Shown: piece after piece, positions 29,015 to 38,256 of the stretch
Numbering within the stretch: position 1 is the first letter of the stretch
Layout of the letters: every line of letters begins with the position of its first letter
NCBI GenBank assembly: GCA_937936675.1
Contig: CALDDL010000281.1
Span: 1 to 64,000, forward strand
Reading direction: 5' to 3'
DNA: 64,000 nt
From: an uncultured bacterium
Lineage (GTDB): Bacteria; Bacteroidota; Ignavibacteria; Ignavibacteriales; Melioribacteraceae
The notes under the pieces: generated by a model
What the model was told of the DNA's origin: nothing
The model's database searches: none
The model's input: the letters and a program-made list of their open reading frames with translations, nothing else
Translations under genes and position numbers: made by a program

Positions 29015-29656
29015 TTGGGTCAGAAGACACATCCAATCGGTTTTAGAGTCGGTATTATTAGAGGCTGGGAATCTAACTGGTATGAAAATAAGAGTTATGC
29101 CGGTAAATTAGCCGAAGACAAAAAATTAAGAATTTATATTCGTAAAAGACTCCAGAATGCCGGTATATCATCAATTATTATTGATCGTACCTCGAAGAAT
29201 GTAATAATCACTATTCATACTTCAAGACCCGGTGTTGTAATTGGAAAGAGCGGAAAAGAGATTGCACAGATCGAACAGGAATTAAAATCTATTACTGACA
29301 AAGAAGTAAAAGTTCAGATAACAGAGATCAAGAGACCTGAACTTGATGCATATCTGGTTGCAGAAAATATTGCAAAACAGCTCGAAGGAAGAATATCATT
29401 CAGAAGAGCAATGAAGCAAGCGATTACTTCTGCTATGAGAATGGGAGCTGAAGGAATCAGAATTATGTGTGCCGGTCGTCTTGGCGGGGCAGAAATGGCT
29501 CGTACCGATCAGTACAAAGAAGGTAGAATTCCGTTGCATACAATTAGAGCTGATATAGATTATGCTACTGCAACAGGAAATACGATTTACGGAGCCATCG
29601 GTGTAAAAGTGTGGATTTGCCGTGGTGAAATTTTAGGTAAAAGATTATCGGAATAA
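29015..29656 (+). CDS. rpsC: Ribosomal protein uS3
   Basis: A 213-residue protein at the mRNA entry tunnel with helicase activity. [18 protein letters not shown] is the canonical N-terminus; the KH domain has [13 protein letters not shown] near residue 75. The start codon is TTG 29015, read as methionine, with TTAGGAGG six to eight bases upstream; the second residue onwards (GQKTHP) fixes this start exactly. It sits between rplV and rplP. Confidence 0.97.
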   Translation: MGQKTHPIGFRVGIIRGWESNWYENKSYAGKLAEDKKLRIYIRKRLQNAGISSIIIDRTSKNVIITIHTSRPGVVIGKSGKEIAQIEQELKSITDKEVKVQITEIKRPELDAYLVAENIAKQLEGRISFRRAMKQAITSAMRMGAEGIRIMCAGRLGGAEMARTDQYKEGRIPLHTIRADIDYATATGNTIYGAIGVKVWICRGEILGKRLSE

Positions 29657-29668
29657 GGAGTATTCTCT

Positions 29669-30088
29669 ATGTTAATGCCGAAAAGAGTAAAATATAGAAA
29701 AGCGCAACGAGGAAGTAGAGCCGGTAAAGCTATGAGAGGTCATTTGGTTGCATTTGGTGATTTCGGATTGAAAGCTCAGCAAGATGGCTGGATTACTAGC
29801 CGTCAGATAGAAGCATGTAGAGTTGCTCTATCAAGAAAAATGAAAAGAGATGGTAAAGCTTGGATTAGAATTTTTCCTGATAAGCCAGTTTCTAAGAAAC
29901 CGCTCGAAACAAGAATGGGTAAAGGTAAAGGTTCACCCGAATTTTGGGTTGCCGTGGTTAAGCCCGGAAGAATTTTATTTGAAGTAAATGGTGTTGATAA
30001 AGCTACTGCTCACGAAGCTTTGGAGTTAGCAGCTCATAAATTACCAATCAAAGTTAAAATTGTTCAAAGACCGGATTACGAATCATAA
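29669..30088 (+). CDS. rplP: Ribosomal protein uL16
   Basis: A 139-residue protein near the A-site tRNA elbow and the peptidyl-transferase centre, a late assembly protein. [15 protein letters not shown] at the start, [13 protein letters not shown] in the middle and [17 protein letters not shown], including the arginine/glycine area that is hydroxylated in some bacteria, are conserved. Another ATG lies six bases downstream; MLMP is the normal start. AAGGAG precedes it. Confidence 0.97.
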   Translation: MLMPKRVKYRKAQRGSRAGKAMRGHLVAFGDFGLKAQQDGWITSRQIEACRVALSRKMKRDGKAWIRIFPDKPVSKKPLETRMGKGKGSPEFWVAVVKPGRILFEVNGVDKATAHEALELAAHKLPIKVKIVQRPDYES

Positions 30089-30102
30089 AATAGGGTTGCG
30101 AA

Positions 30103-30333
30103 ATGAAGATTTACGAAATTAGAGAAATGACGACTGATGAAATCGCCAAAAGAATTTTGGAAGAAGAAGGAAACTTGATCGATTTAAGATTTCAGCACGA
30201 GTTAAAAAATTTATCTAATACTGCAAAATTACGCAATGTTAAAAAAGACATTGCCAAGCTAAAAACGGTTCTTAAAGAGCGTGAATTGCAGGATTTGAAA
30301 ACCTCAAAGGAAAATAAAGAAGGAGTCAATTGA
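30103..30333 (+). CDS. rpmC: Ribosomal protein uL29
   Basis: A 76-residue helical-hairpin protein at the tunnel exit next to L23, part of the trigger-factor and SRP docking surface. [14 protein letters not shown] and [18 protein letters not shown] are typical. The tail after residue 65 is longer and more charged than in E. coli L29 (63 residues). Its stop codon overlaps the TTG start of rpsQ (ATTGA), so the two are translationally coupled. Confidence 0.95.
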   Translation: MKIYEIREMTTDEIAKRILEEEGNLIDLRFQHELKNLSNTAKLRNVKKDIAKLKTVLKERELQDLKTSKENKEGVN

Positions 30334-30596
30334 GTTCTATGCTTACAAGAACATTAAGAAAGGTAAGGATTGGCACCGTAGTTAGTAATAAGATGAATAA
30401 AAGCATTTTGGTTGCGATAGAAAGACGTGTAGCTCATCCTCTATACAAGAAATATTTTAAGAGTACTACAAATTTAATGGCTCATGATGAAAAGAACGAG
30501 TGCAGCATAGGCGACGTAGTGAAAATTATGGAAACACGTCCTTTGAGCAAAAGAAAAAAATGGCGCCTTGTAGAAATTGTAGAAAAAGCTAAGTAA
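30330..30596 (+). CDS. rpsQ: Ribosomal protein uS17
   Basis: An 88-residue primary 16S rRNA binder. [20 protein letters not shown] and the C-terminal [18 protein letters not shown] are typical. The start is either TTG 30330, overlapping the rpmC stop and lying after GAAGGAG, or ATG 30339, which would put the ribosome-binding site 13 bases away; TTG is favoured by spacing. The N-terminal extension it adds is only three residues, so function does not depend on the choice. Confidence 0.93.
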   Translation: MSSMLTRTLRKVRIGTVVSNKMNKSILVAIERRVAHPLYKKYFKSTTNLMAHDEKNECSIGDVVKIMETRPLSKRKKWRLVEIVEKAK

Positions 30597-30617
30597 AAGT
30601 TCAGGAGTTTTTATACC

Positions 30618-30986
30618 ATGATTCAAGAAGAAAGCAATTTAGTAGTTGCCGATAATTCAGGAGCTAAAAAAATCAGGTGCATTCGTGTACTTGGAGGTAG
30701 TAATAGAAGATATGCTTCTGTTGGTGACTTAATTGTAGTAAGTGTTAAATCTGCCATACCGGGCGGAGGTGTCAAAAAAGGAGAGGTTTCTCGTGCTGTT
30801 GTTGTTAGAACTAAAAAAGAAGTTCGTCGTACTGATGGCTCTTATATTAGATTTGACGAAAACGCAGCCGTACTCTTAAATGCACAAAATGAACCAAAAG
30901 GAACACGTATTTTCGGACCGGTAGCCAGAGAATTGAGAGATAAGAAATTTATGAAGATCGTCTCTTTGGCTCCAGAGGTTCTTTAA
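30618..30986 (+). CDS. rplN: Ribosomal protein uL14
   Basis: A 122-residue protein on the subunit interface that forms bridges B5 and B8 and is the target of the silencing factor Rsf[31 protein letters not shown] and [13 protein letters not shown] are nearly invariant in bacteria. CAGGAG precedes the ATG. It opens the spc operon in the usual order L14-L24-L5-S14-S8-L6-L18-S5-L30-L15-SecY. Confidence 0.98.
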   Translation: MIQEESNLVVADNSGAKKIRCIRVLGGSNRRYASVGDLIVVSVKSAIPGGGVKKGEVSRAVVVRTKKEVRRTDGSYIRFDENAAVLLNAQNEPKGTRIFGPVARELRDKKFMKIVSLAPEVL

Positions 30987-31000
30987 TAAGGGAAATAAAA

Positions 31001-31327
31001 ATGAAGATTCGTAAAAATGATAATGTAGTTGTTTTAGCCGGAAATTCTAAAGGTAAAACCGGAAAAATATTGAAGGTATTTCCTGAAGTTAATCGGGTAA
31101 TTGTTGAAGGCGTTAATATACGCAAGCGACACACAAAGCCATCGCAGAAAAATCAGCAGGGTGGTATAATTGAAAAAGAAGCTCCAATTAATGTTTCTAA
31201 CGTGGCAATTTTAGACCCCAAATCCAATAAAGCTTCGCGTGTTGGTGCTAAAGTGATTATCGATGAAAAAACCGGTAAACAGAAAAGAGCAAGAATAAGC
31301 AAAGCCAGCGGCGAAATGTTGCAATAA
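31001..31327 (+). CDS. rplX: Ribosomal protein uL24
   Basis: A 108-residue assembly-initiator protein of the 50S subunit, near the tunnel exit. The KOW motif is [19 protein letters not shown], followed by [20 protein letters not shown], the conserved basic stretch. The length matches E. coli (104). It starts 14 bases after rplN and is followed by rplE after 19 bases. Confidence 0.96.
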   Translation: MKIRKNDNVVVLAGNSKGKTGKILKVFPEVNRVIVEGVNIRKRHTKPSQKNQQGGIIEKEAPINVSNVAILDPKSNKASRVGAKVIIDEKTGKQKRARISKASGEMLQ

Positions 31328-31346
31328 TTAAAGGTTTATAAGAGAA

Positions 31347-32009
31347 ATGGCAAAGACAAAAGAAAAAGTAGAAAAAACTGAAAAACAGGGCAAAAAAGCT
31401 AAAGCACCCGTGGAAGCTCCGGCTCCTAAAGAAGCTGCCGCTCCACAGCCTAAGATTCCTGCTCGCTTATATGAAAAATATAAAACCGAGATTGTTCCAA
31501 AATTAAAAGAACAATTCTCTTACAAGAGTGTTATGCAGGTTCCTCGTCTTCATAAGATTGTTATTAATATGGGTGTAGGAGAAGCCGCTTCGGATCAGAA
31601 AATTTTAGATGAAGCGATTAAAGATCTTGAAACTATCACCGGTCAAAAACCTTCTGTTAGAATTGCTAAGAAAGCTATTTCTAATTTCAAACTTAGAGAA
31701 GGAATGAAAATCGGTGCTAAAGTAACTCTAAGAACTGATATCATGTATGAATTTCTTGATAGATTTATTTCATTAGTTCTTCCTCGAGTTCGTGATTTCA
31801 AAGGTATTCCTGATAAGTCATTTGACGGAAGAGGTAATTATACACTTGGTTTGAAAGAACAAGTTATTTTCCCTGAAATCAATGCAGATAAAGTAACTAA
31901 AATTTTAGGAATGGATATAACATTCGTAACATCGGCTAAGACAGACAAGGAAGCATTTGAATTGTTAGCTGCATTTGGAATGCCTTTCCGTAAAAAGGAA
32001 ATTAATTAA
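31347..32009 (+). CDS. rplE: Ribosomal protein uL5 with N-terminal extension
   Basis: A 220-residue 5S rRNA-binding protein of the central protuberance. The L5 core begins near residue 40 ([14 protein letters not shown]) and contains [17 protein letters not shown] and [18 protein letters not shown]. Usual bacterial L5 is about 180 residues; the first 36 to 40 residues here are an added lysine/alanine/proline-rich, probably disordered segment. The ATG at 31347 is the likely start because no later start codon lies before the core. The extension could contact rRNA, but this is inference. Confidence 0.95.
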   Translation: MAKTKEKVEKTEKQGKKAKAPVEAPAPKEAAAPQPKIPARLYEKYKTEIVPKLKEQFSYKSVMQVPRLHKIVINMGVGEAASDQKILDEAIKDLETITGQKPSVRIAKKAISNFKLREGMKIGAKVTLRTDIMYEFLDRFISLVLPRVRDFKGIPDKSFDGRGNYTLGLKEQVIFPEINADKVTKILGMDITFVTSAKTDKEAFELLAAFGMPFRKKEIN

Positions 32010-32019
32010 AGGTTATTAT

Positions 32020-32289
32020 ATGGCAAGAAAAAGTTTATTAGCTAGAGAAGCAAAAAGAAAAGTAATGGTCGCTAAATTTGCTGAAAAAAGAAAAGAATTG
32101 AAAGAGAGTGGTGATTATGATGCTTTGCAGCTTCTACCAAGAAATTCTGCTAAGGTAAGATTACATAATCGTTGTCAAATTTCAGGCAGACCTAGAGCAT
32201 ATTATAGAAAATTTGGAATTTCACGTCTCGTTTTCAGGGAAATGGCTCTTAAAGGTGAAATTCCCGGTGTAAAAAAATCAAGTTGGTAA
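32020..32289 (+). CDS. rpsN: Ribosomal protein uS14 (zinc-free form)
   Basis: An 89-residue small-subunit head protein. The C-terminal block [19 protein letters not shown] has one cysteine instead of the CxxC pairs of the short zinc form, so this is the long C-minus type. ATG 32020 is chosen over the frame from 31975, which would overlap rplE. The start [13 protein letters not shown] is the family norm. It is followed by rpsH after 18 bases. Confidence 0.97.
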   Translation: MARKSLLAREAKRKVMVAKFAEKRKELKESGDYDALQLLPRNSAKVRLHNRCQISGRPRAYYRKFGISRLVFREMALKGEIPGVKKSSW

Positions 32290-32307
32290 TAAGAGGAGAA
32301 TTAGTAA

Positions 32308-32703
32308 ATGCCAGTTAACGACCCGATTGCAGATTTTCTAACAAGAATAAGAAATGCAGTTAAAGCGCGTAAAAAAGTTGTGGATATACCTTCATCTAAA
32401 ATGAAAGTAAACTTAGCTGAAATATTAAAAACTAATAGGTTTATTAAAGATTATAGTATAGTTGAAGATAATAAACAGAACATATTAAAGGTTCAGCTTC
32501 AGTATATTGGTGGTGTTCCTTCAATTAGCGGATTGAGAAAGATTAGTTCTCCCGGTTTAAGAAGATATACTGATAAAAATGGTATCCCTAGAGTCTATAA
32601 TGGTTTAGGTATTGCAGTAGTATCGACTTCAAAAGGATTATTAACAGATAAACAAGCAAGAAACGAATCTATCGGCGGTGAAATAATCTGCCATATTTGG
32701 TAA
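32308..32703 (+). CDS. rpsH: Ribosomal protein uS8
   Basis: A 131-residue protein that binds the central domain of 16S rRNA early in assembly; in E. coli it also represses the spc operon mRNA near rplE. DPIADFLTRIRNAVKARK at the start and GLGIAVVSTSKGLLTDKQA at the end are characteristic. AGAGGAG precedes the ATG. No S8-like regulatory fold was identified upstream of rplE. Confidence 0.97.
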   Translation: MPVNDPIADFLTRIRNAVKARKKVVDIPSSKMKVNLAEILKTNRFIKDYSIVEDNKQNILKVQLQYIGGVPSISGLRKISSPGLRRYTDKNGIPRVYNGLGIAVVSTSKGLLTDKQARNESIGGEIICHIW

Positions 32704-32722
32704 AATTTGTGAGGAATAAGAA

Positions 32723-33259
32723 GTGTCAAGAGTTGGTAAAAAACCGGTAAACGTAAAAGACGTAACAGTTACCTTAGCTGATGGTTTTGTAAAGGTTAAA
32801 GGTAAGCTTGGTGAGCTTCAGACTAAAGTTCATCCGAATATGAAAATTGAAATTCAGGATACTGAATTAATTGTTTCTCGTCCGGATGAAACAAAAGTAA
32901 ATAAAGCACTTCATGGATTGACGAGAGCTTTAATACAGAATATGGTTACTGGAGTAACTGAAGGTTATGTTAAAACATTGGATATAGTAGGTGTTGGTTT
33001 CAAAGCAGAAGCAAAAACTAATGGTGTGTTATTTAACTTAGGTTTTTCACATCCTATCTTTTTCCAAGTTCCGGAAGAAGTGAAGTTAGAAGTAATTACT
33101 CCAACACAATTAAAAGTATCCGGAAGTGATAAAGAATTAATTGGCTTAGTTGCCGCAAAAATTCGTTCACTCAAGAAACCTGAGCCATATAAAGGTAAAG
33201 GTATTAAATACTCTAATGAAGTTATCATTCGTAAAGCTGGTAAAACAGCCGGCAAGTAA
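32723..33259 (+). CDS. rplF: Ribosomal protein uL6
   Basis: A 178-residue protein close to the sarcin-ricin loop and the factor-binding site. SRVGKKPVNVKDVTVTLADG is the N-terminal domain and KKPEPYKGKGIKYSNE the conserved C-terminal block. The start is GTG 32723, eight bases after GAGGAA. The length is the family standard (177). Confidence 0.97.
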   Translation: MSRVGKKPVNVKDVTVTLADGFVKVKGKLGELQTKVHPNMKIEIQDTELIVSRPDETKVNKALHGLTRALIQNMVTGVTEGYVKTLDIVGVGFKAEAKTNGVLFNLGFSHPIFFQVPEEVKLEVITPTQLKVSGSDKELIGLVAAKIRSLKKPEPYKGKGIKYSNEVIIRKAGKTAGK

Positions 33260-33280
33260 CAGCAGGAGACAGGAAATAAA

Positions 33281-33646
33281 ATGTTTTTAAAGGATAATCA
33301 GAAAAGAGCAAGAAAAAAAATACGTGTACGCAAAAAATTATCTGGTACTTCGGAACGTCCTCGTTTAGCAGTATATAGAAGTTTAGATAAAATTTATGCG
33401 CAGATCGTAGATGATTCTAAAGGTGTTACACTAGTTGCTGCATCTTCATTAACTAATGAATTGGCAGAAGAACTAAAAAATACAAAGACCAAAGTTGCCA
33501 AGAGCAAATTAGTCGGGAAATATATTGCGAAGATAGCAATAGAAAAAGGAATCGAGGCTGTAGTATTCGACAGAAGTGGCTATGAATATCATGGCAGAAT
33601 ACAAGCATTAGCAGAAGGTGCAAGAGAAGGCGGTTTGAAGTTTTAA
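33281..33646 (+). CDS. rplR: Ribosomal protein uL18
   Basis: A 121-residue 5S rRNA-binding protein. [20 protein letters not shown] at the start and [20 protein letters not shown] at the end are typical. GCAGGAGACAGG precedes the ATG. Unusually, the next gene in the operon, rpsE, is separated from it by a tRNA-Gln gene, where other bacteria have a few bases. Confidence 0.97.
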   Translation: MFLKDNQKRARKKIRVRKKLSGTSERPRLAVYRSLDKIYAQIVDDSKGVTLVAASSLTNELAEELKNTKTKVAKSKLVGKYIAKIAIEKGIEAVVFDRSGYEYHGRIQALAEGAREGGLKF

Positions 33647-33656
33647 TAAATTATAC

Positions 33657-33730
33657 TGCCGGGTCGTCTAATGGCAGGACAGCGGCCTTTGGAGCCGTAT
33701 GTGGAGGTTCGAATCCTCCCCCGGCAGCCA
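33657..33730 (+). tRNA. tRNA-Gln (TTG), inside the spc operon
   Basis: Acceptor TGCCGGG pairs fully with CCCGGCA; the anticodon loop CTTTGGA gives TTG (reads CAA and CAG); the T arm GGAGG-TTCGAAT-CCTCC is perfect. The discriminator is G, and CCA is encoded at 33728-33730. It lies 10 bases after rplR and 45 bases before rpsE on the same strand, with no promoter or terminator of its own in view, so it is probably cut out of the ribosomal-protein mRNA. Confidence 0.95.
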
Positions 33731-33775
33731 AATATTAATTCAATTTTAAGATGAATTTAATCGGAATAGAGTGAA

Positions 33776-34288
33776 ATGAATTTAAAGTACAAAAAAGTTT
33801 CAGGCTTAGATAATCTCAAAGAAAAGATTGTTCATATCAATAGAGTTGCTAAGGTGGTTAAAGGTGGTAGAAGATTCAGCTTTAACGCTATTGTTGTAGT
33901 TGGCGATGGTAATGGACATGTGGGTATTGGTATGGGTAAAGCAAATGAAGTAACCGATGCTATTTCCAAAGGTGTGGATGATGCTAAGAAAAACGTATAT
34001 AAAGTTCCAATTATTAAAGGAACTGTACCTCATACCATAATTGGAAAATTTGGAGCCGGAAGAGTATTATTAAAACCAGCTACTCCGGGTACGGGTGTAA
34101 TTGCGGGCGGTGGTGTTCGTGTTGTTCTTGAATCTGCCGGCATTCAGGATATCCTAACCAAATCTCTCGGTTCTAGTAATCCTCATAATCAGGTTAAAGC
34201 TACTTTAATGGGTCTTCTAAATCTTGTTGATGCTCGTTCTATGGCTTACAAACGTGGTATGAAAGTTAATGAATTGTTTAATTTATAA
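33776..34288 (+). CDS. rpsE: Ribosomal protein uS5
   Basis: A 170-residue protein of the small-subunit body at the mRNA entrance; it affects accuracy and spectinomycin binding. [20 protein letters not shown] and [17 protein letters not shown] are typical, including the loop GGRRF where spectinomycin-resistance changes map. No strong ribosome-binding site is visible: TAGAGTGAAATG is the context. Because tRNA excision just upstream would free the 5' end of this mRNA, expression from here on may differ from that of the genes before it. Confidence 0.96.
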   Translation: MNLKYKKVSGLDNLKEKIVHINRVAKVVKGGRRFSFNAIVVVGDGNGHVGIGMGKANEVTDAISKGVDDAKKNVYKVPIIKGTVPHTIIGKFGAGRVLLKPATPGTGVIAGGGVRVVLESAGIQDILTKSLGSSNPHNQVKATLMGLLNLVDARSMAYKRGMKVNELFNL

Positions 34289-34299
34289 TTGAGGATTCT

Positions 34300-34488
34300 A
34301 TGGCTAAGAAATTAAAAGTTACGCAGACAAAAAGTGTTATTGATAGACCAAAAGGGCAGAAATTAACTATTGAAGCTCTCGGATTGGGCAGACCCCATTA
34401 TTCAGTTACAAAAAATGATACTCCTCAGATCAGAGGTATGATAAAGAAAGTATCGCATCTTGTTAAAGTAGAGGAAATTGAAGAATAA
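34300..34488 (+). CDS. rpmD: Ribosomal protein uL30
   Basis: A 62-residue protein of the large subunit. [19 protein letters not shown] and the [20 protein letters not shown] block are typical. Some bacterial groups lack rpmD, so its presence is a small lineage clue. GAGGATTCT precedes the ATG; rplO follows after 10 bases. Confidence 0.94.
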   Translation: MAKKLKVTQTKSVIDRPKGQKLTIEALGLGRPHYSVTKNDTPQIRGMIKKVSHLVKVEEIEE

Positions 34489-34498
34489 AGAGGATTAA

Positions 34499-34963
34499 AT
34501 GGATATTTTAAGTAATTTGAAACCTGCAGAAGGTTCTGTAAAAAAAGTAAAAAGAATTGGACGTGGACAAGGTTCAGGACATGGTGGAACCTCTACAAAA
34601 GGTATGAATGGTCAAAACTCACGTTCAGGTGCTAAGCATAGAGCTTGGTTTGAAGGTGGTCAGATGCCTTTGCAGAGAAGAATTCCTAAACGTGGATTCA
34701 ATAGCCCGTTCAAAGTGTATTTTCAAATAGTTAATTTAGCTAAATTGCAAATGCTTGTAGAAAATAAAAAATTTGAAGATGGTGTAGTAAATGCTGTAAC
34801 ATTATATAAGAACAACTTAATATCAAAAGCCGGTGCTCCATATAAAGTTTTGGGTAATGGCGATTTAAAAGTTAAATTAAATGTAGAAGCTCATGCTTTT
34901 AGTGCTACTGCAAAAGAAAAAATTGAAGCCGCTGGTGGAACAATTAAAGAGATAAAAATTTAA
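34499..34963 (+). CDS. rplO: Ribosomal protein uL15
   Basis: A 154-residue late-assembly protein. The glycine-rich basic N-terminus RIGRGQGSGHGGTSTKG and PLQRRIPKRGFNSPFK are conserved; the C-terminal half is a small globular domain. AGAGGATTAAATGG holds the start. Its TAA overlaps the ATG of secY by one base, so SecY synthesis is coupled to it. Confidence 0.96.
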   Translation: MDILSNLKPAEGSVKKVKRIGRGQGSGHGGTSTKGMNGQNSRSGAKHRAWFEGGQMPLQRRIPKRGFNSPFKVYFQIVNLAKLQMLVENKKFEDGVVNAVTLYKNNLISKAGAPYKVLGNGDLKVKLNVEAHAFSATAKEKIEAAGGTIKEIKI

Positions 34964-36300
34964 TGGCTACTGTACAGGAAACCTTTAGAAATATTTTCAA
35001 AATTCATGAACTGCGTCAGAGAATTTTATATACTCTCGCACTTCTATTAATAGTACGCATAGGTGCGCACATTACATTGCCCGGAATTGATACATCATTA
35101 CTTTCAGAGGCGATGAAAAATCAGTCTGCAAATAGTCTTTTTGGTTTATATGACTTATTTGTGGGTGGTGCATTTTCTAATGCAGCTATTTTAGCACTTG
35201 GCATTATGCCATATATCAGTGCTTCTATTATCATACAGTTAGGTGGAGCGGTAATACCTTACTTCCAAAAACTTCAGAGAGAAGGTGAAGACGGAAGAAA
35301 GAAAATTACACAGCTCACCCGATACGGAACTGTCCTTATTTCTGCGCTTCAATCTTGGGGTGTTACTATTCACTTGATGAGTCTTCAAGTAAATAATATG
35401 CCTATTGTTCCAGAAGCAGTAAGAGGTATTACGTGGACATTATCTACTATCGTTCTTCTTGTTGCGGGTACTGTATTTACAATGTGGTTAGGTGAACAGA
35501 TTACCGATAAAGGTATTGGAAATGGTATTTCCTTAATAATCTTCATTGGTATTATCAATCGTTTCCCATTTGCATTGATTGATGAATATAGATTAATTGC
35601 CGCAGGTCAAAGAAATATAGTAGTTGAAGTTGTCATTTTAGTAATAATGGTACTTGTAATTGCCGGTGTGGTACTAGTTACTCAAGGCACTCGAAGAATC
35701 CCTGTTCAATATGCTAAAAGAGTAGTGGGAAGAAAAGTTTATGGCGGTGTAACTCAATATATTCCATTAAGAGTTAATACTGCGGGTGTGATGCCAATCA
35801 TATTTGCTCAGGCAATTATGTTTTTACCGGCTACATTGTTATCGTTTTTCCCAAATAATGAATTTGTAGCAAGTATTGCAGGTTATTTTAATCATACTTC
35901 ACTGGTTTATGCTTTTATATATGCATTAATGATCATATTCTTCACCTACTTTTATACTGCAATAGCTTTTAATCCGCAGGATGTAGCTGAGAATATGAAA
36001 AAACAAGGTGGATTTATTCCGGGTATTAGACCTGGCAAACAGACATCAGAATTTATAGATAATATTTTAACTAAAATTACATTACCGGGTTCAGTATTCT
36101 TGGCAATAATAGCAGTTATGCCATCATTTATTGCAAAGTTTGGTGTTTCAGGTAGTTTCGCTTCATTTTTTGGCGGTACAAGTTTATTGATTATGGTGGG
36201 AGTTGCATTGGATACATTGCAGCAGATTGAATCCCATTTATTAATGCGTCATTATGATGGTTTTATGAAATCAGGCAAAATGAGAAGCAGAAGGTCTTAG
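34963..36300 (+). CDS. secY: Preprotein translocase channel subunit SecY
   Basis: A 445-residue inner-membrane protein with ten hydrophobic segments, the pore of the Sec export channel with SecE and SecG. LALGIMPYISASIIIQL (helix 2), GEQITDKGIGNGISLIIF (helix 4/5) and VQYAKRVVGRKVYGG are conserved. The length is normal (E. coli 443). The start overlaps the rplO stop. adk, found next to secY in many bacteria, is missing: map follows after 11 bases. Confidence 0.97.
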   Translation: MATVQETFRNIFKIHELRQRILYTLALLLIVRIGAHITLPGIDTSLLSEAMKNQSANSLFGLYDLFVGGAFSNAAILALGIMPYISASIIIQLGGAVIPYFQKLQREGEDGRKKITQLTRYGTVLISALQSWGVTIHLMSLQVNNMPIVPEAVRGITWTLSTIVLLVAGTVFTMWLGEQITDKGIGNGISLIIFIGIINRFPFALIDEYRLIAAGQRNIVVEVVILVIMVLVIAGVVLVTQGTRRIPVQYAKRVVGRKVYGGVTQYIPLRVNTAGVMPIIFAQAIMFLPATLLSFFPNNEFVASIAGYFNHTSLVYAFIYALMIIFFTYFYTAIAFNPQDVAENMKKQGGFIPGIRPGKQTSEFIDNILTKITLPGSVFLAIIAVMPSFIAKFGVSGSFASFFGGTSLLIMVGVALDTLQQIESHLLMRHYDGFMKSGKMRSRRS

Positions 36301-36311
36301 GCGTAATTTAA

Positions 36312-37073
36312 GTGGTAATAATTAAGACAAAAAAAGAGATTGATAAGATACGAGAAAGTTGTAGGATTGTAGCGGAAACTCTACAATTAGTAAAGAGTTA
36401 TTCCAAGCCGGGTGTTACGACTTTGGAATTAGATAAAATAGCAGAAGATTATATATTAAGTAATAATGGTATTCCGGCGTTCAAAGGATATTCGCAAGCC
36501 GGTTCATTTGATTTTCCGGGTACTATTTGTTCTTCAATTGATGATGAAGTCGTTCACGGGATTCCCGGTGATAGAAAACTTCGCGAAGGTGAAATTATTT
36601 CTATTGATGTTGGAGTAGAAAAAGATCACTATTTCGGTGATGCAGCTTTAACGGTTGCAATCGGAGAAATTTCTCAAGAGAAAGCTCTTTTGATGAAAAT
36701 TACCGAAGAAAGTTTGTATCTTGGGATTGAACAAGCGATTCCAAAGAATCGAGTAGGTGATATTTCTGCTGCTGTGCAAGAGCATGTAGAAAAATATGGT
36801 TTCTCGGTGGTAAGGGATTTATGTGGGCATGGAGTGGGGAAATATCTTCACGAGTCTCCACAGATTCCAAACTTCGGAAAACGTGGAACCGGTGCTTTGC
36901 TCAAAGAAGGAATGACTATTGCGATCGAACCTATGATTAACTTAGGTTCACACAAAGTAAGTGTTGCAAACGATGGCTGGACTGTTCATACGGTTGATGG
37001 TTTAGCTTCTGCTCATTTCGAGCATTCGGTTGCAATAATAAATGGAAAACCGGAAATTTTAACTAAGTGCTAA
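36312..37073 (+). CDS. map: Methionine aminopeptidase, type I
   Basis: A 253-residue M24 metalloprotease that removes the initiator methionine. The metal ligands are seen in order: SIDVG, YFGDAA, GHGVGKYLH, AIEPM and FEHSVAI. The short form without a zinc-finger extension fits bacterial type Ia. Translation starts at GTG 36312. It lies between secY and infA, a common place, and ends three bases before infA. Confidence 0.96.
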   Translation: MVIIKTKKEIDKIRESCRIVAETLQLVKSYSKPGVTTLELDKIAEDYILSNNGIPAFKGYSQAGSFDFPGTICSSIDDEVVHGIPGDRKLREGEIISIDVGVEKDHYFGDAALTVAIGEISQEKALLMKITEESLYLGIEQAIPKNRVGDISAAVQEHVEKYGFSVVRDLCGHGVGKYLHESPQIPNFGKRGTGALLKEGMTIAIEPMINLGSHKVSVANDGWTVHTVDGLASAHFEHSVAIINGKPEILTKC

Positions 37074-37076
37074 ATT

Positions 37077-37295
37077 ATGGCTAAACAAGGTTCAATAAAA
37101 GTTGACGGGATTGTATCTGATACATTGCCAAATGCACATTTCAAAGTGAAGTTGGAAAATGGACATGAAATTCTTGCCCATATTTCCGGTAAAATGAGAA
37201 TGCACTTTATAAAGATATTAGTGGGTGATAAGGTAGCAATTGAATTATCTCCTTATGATTTAAATAAAGGTCGAATTACATATAGGTACAAATAA
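37077..37295 (+). CDS. infA: Translation initiation factor IF-1
   Basis: A 72-residue OB-fold protein that blocks the A site during initiation and supports IF2 and IF3. [21 protein letters not shown] and [13 protein letters not shown] are typical. The ATG follows three bases after the map stop, without its own ribosome-binding site, so coupling is likely. rpmJ follows after 10 bases. Confidence 0.96.
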   Translation: MAKQGSIKVDGIVSDTLPNAHFKVKLENGHEILAHISGKMRMHFIKILVGDKVAIELSPYDLNKGRITYRYK

Positions 37296-37305
37296 CGGAG
37301 AAGAA

Positions 37306-37419
37306 ATGAAGGTTAGAGCATCTGTTAAGAAAATATGCGAACATTGCAAGATAATTAAGAGAAAAGGGACTGTAAGAGTAATCTGCAAGAATCCAAAACA
37401 TAAACAAAGACAAGGTTAA
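37306..37419 (+). CDS. rpmJ: Ribosomal protein bL36
   Basis: A 37-residue protein, the smallest in the operon. MKVRASVKK starts it, and the zinc ligands C11, C14, C27 and H32 are all present, so this is the zinc-bound form. GGAGAAG precedes the ATG. It stands between infA and rpsM, the usual bacterial place, and helps organise 23S rRNA below the L7/L12 stalk. Confidence 0.96.
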   Translation: MKVRASVKKICEHCKIIKRKGTVRVICKNPKHKQRQG

Positions 37420-37442
37420 ACCCTAATTAGGAGGCTATTGAT

Positions 37443-37826
37443 TTGGCTCGTTTAGCTGGTATCGATTTACCAAAACAAAAAAAAGTTTTTATCGGATTGA
37501 CCTATATTTACGGTATAGGCAGGAAAACTTCTTATGACATACTCGAAAAAGCCGGTGTTAATCCGGAAAAGAGAGTAAATGAATTAACTGAAGAAGAAAT
37601 TGCACAGATACGTACAATTATGACTTCGGATCACAAAGTTGAAGGTGCTTTAAGAAGTGAAATTCAACAAAATATTAAAAGATTGATGGATATTGGTTCC
37701 TATCGTGGAGTACGTCATAGAAGAAGTCTCCCTGTTAGAGGTCAAAGAACTAAGACCAATTCCAGAACTCGTAAAGGTAAACGTAAAACTGTAGCCGGCA
37801 AGAAAAAAACTCCGGCTAAGAAGTAG
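37443..37826 (+). CDS. rpsM: Ribosomal protein uS13
   Basis: A 127-residue small-subunit head protein contacting the P-site tRNA and forming bridges to L5 and L31. [20 protein letters not shown] and [20 protein letters not shown] are typical; the lysine/arginine-rich tail is normal. The start is TTG 37443, eight bases after AGGAGG. It opens the alpha operon with rpsK, rpsD, rpoA and rplQ. Confidence 0.96.
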   Translation: MARLAGIDLPKQKKVFIGLTYIYGIGRKTSYDILEKAGVNPEKRVNELTEEEIAQIRTIMTSDHKVEGALRSEIQQNIKRLMDIGSYRGVRHRRSLPVRGQRTKTNSRTRKGKRKTVAGKKKTPAKK

Positions 37827-37854
37827 TAATAAATAATTTCAAAGGGAGTTAGAT

Positions 37855-38241
37855 TTGGCTAAAGTTGCTAAAAAGACAAAGAAAAAAGTCCATGTTGATG
37901 CTGTTGGTGTGGCTCATGTGAAAGCTTCATTTAATAATGTCATTGTAACTGTATCAGATATTTACGGAAATACAATTTCATGGTCATCTGCTGGTAAAAA
38001 CGGATTTAAGGGTTCAAGAAAGAACACTCCTTTTGCAGCTCAGGTAACCGCAGAAGCAGCAGCAAAAGAAGCATACGATTTGGGTTTGAGAAAAATTGAT
38101 GTATTTGTAAAAGGACCCGGCTCGGGTAGAGAAGCTGCCATCAGAGCTCTTAATACTGCCGGATTACAAATATTATCAATCAAAGACAGTACGCCTATAC
38201 CACATAATGGCTGCCGACCACCAAAACGTAGAAGAGTTTAA
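37855..38241 (+). CDS. rpsK: Ribosomal protein uS11
   Basis: A 128-residue protein of the platform, near the 3' end of 16S rRNA and the Shine-Dalgarno helix. [18 protein letters not shown] and [13 protein letters not shown] are conserved; the C-terminal [12 protein letters not shown] is nearly invariant. TTG 37855 is the start, with AAGGGAG upstream. rpsD follows after 15 bases. Confidence 0.97.
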   Translation: MAKVAKKTKKKVHVDAVGVAHVKASFNNVIVTVSDIYGNTISWSSAGKNGFKGSRKNTPFAAQVTAEAAAKEAYDLGLRKIDVFVKGPGSGREAAIRALNTAGLQILSIKDSTPIPHNGCRPPKRRRV

Positions 38242-38256
38242 TAGGAGAAAATTTAG

